DNA of 5,226 nucleotides from Clostridiales bacterium. Lineage in GTDB: Bacteria; Bacillota_A; Clostridia; Oscillospirales; Acutalibacteraceae. The notes beneath the pieces were generated by a model that worked only from the letters and a program-made list of their open reading frames with translations, searched no databases and was not told the DNA's origin. The position numbers were made by a program, and so were the translations under genes. Positions 4,983-5,226 of the stretch are shown in pieces; the stretch's first letter is position 1; each line of letters begins with the position of its first letter. The stretch covers positions 1-5,226 of the forward strand of contig VSOH01000126.1 in assembly GCA_009774735.1 (NCBI GenBank), written 5' to 3'.

Positions 4983-5207
4983 ATGGATATAGCACAAGTT
5001 AGGATTAAAGAACTGAGAATTGACAATGATTTAAAACAACAAGTGGTCGCTGAAAACTGTAATATAACGCAAAGGAAAGTATCCTTTATTGAAAATGGCG
5101 TCACGGAACCGAATCTGGAGGATTTACGAAATATATGCAAGTTTTACAATGTATCAGCAGACTACATTTTAGGCTTGCCTGATGATTTGGAATACCCGAA
5201 AAGATAA
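4983..5207 (+). CDS. XRE/Cro-CI family helix-turn-helix regulator
   Basis: This 74-aa protein is essentially a single HTH_3-type DNA-binding domain. Seen: VRIKELRIDNDLKQQVVAENCNI (helices 1 and 2, about 6-28), TQRKVSFIENG (29-39) as the recognition-helix region with the hallmark IENG, EPNLEDLRNICKFYNVSADYILG (42-64), and a short charged tail. There is no separate ligand or dimerisation domain, as in minimal Cro-like repressors. ATG 4983 has AGGAGG at 4969-4974, 8 nt upstream. The gene diverges from the ribbon-helix-helix gene across a 99-bp region with two matching palindromes, which suggests it represses that promoter and possibly its own. Such compact pairs occur in mobile-element regulatory modules as well as in chromosomes; nothing else here shows a mobile element. 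The specific target remains inference. Confidence 0.85.
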   Translation: MDIAQVRIKELRIDNDLKQQVVAENCNITQRKVSFIENGVTEPNLEDLRNICKFYNVSADYILGLPDDLEYPKR

Positions 5208-5226
5208 TCCATTTATCCCCCATAGG

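Overview
The window holds one complete three-gene redox operon on the + strand (about 40-4655). After it comes a small divergent pair of DNA-binding-protein genes that share a compact regulatory region (about 4704-5207). The low-to-moderate GC content, strong GGAGG ribosome binding sites, sigma-A-type promoters, a TTG start and the anaerobic flavin/iron-sulfur enzymes suggest a strict anaerobe of the Clostridia. A gut Oscillospiraceae/Ruminococcus-type organism is my best guess, but that is inference from style and not an identification.

The operon encodes a NuoE/HydC-like [2Fe-2S] protein, a NuoF/HydB-like FMN/NADH subunit with extra iron-sulfur domains, and a 736-aa fusion. The fusion joins a NuoG/HydA-type N-terminal [2Fe-2S] domain, a GltD/NfnB-type FAD/NADPH oxidoreductase and a C-terminal 2x[4Fe-4S] domain. 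This architecture matches the Stn (Sporomusa-type Nfn) electron-bifurcating transhydrogenase, which couples NADPH oxidation to reduction of NAD+ and ferredoxin, reversibly. No hydrogenase H-cluster or formate dehydrogenase catalytic domain is present. The three genes are packed with gaps of 1 and 14 nt and end at a 19-bp perfect hairpin that can terminate in both directions. A near-consensus promoter at 40-68 shows that the first gene almost certainly starts at TTG 120, because the upstream ATG at 69 directly follows the -10 box.

Between the operon and the terminator lies a short, perfectly symmetric GC-rich hairpin that looks like a dispersed extragenic repeat. Beyond the terminator, a 59-aa ribbon-helix-helix protein is encoded on the - strand and a 74-aa XRE-type helix-turn-helix protein on the + strand. 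The 99 bp between them contain a perfect TTGACA-17-TATAAT promoter for the - strand gene and an extended -10 for the + strand gene. They also contain two near-identical 17-bp palindromic sites, one filling the spacer of the - strand promoter. This is the layout of an autoregulated repressor switch.

The most interesting observations are the modular make-up of the 736-aa subunit, including a C-terminal tail that looks like a cysteine-depleted relic of a molybdopterin-oxidoreductase [4Fe-4S] domain, and the two-operator divergent switch. The start correction of the first gene is also worth recording.
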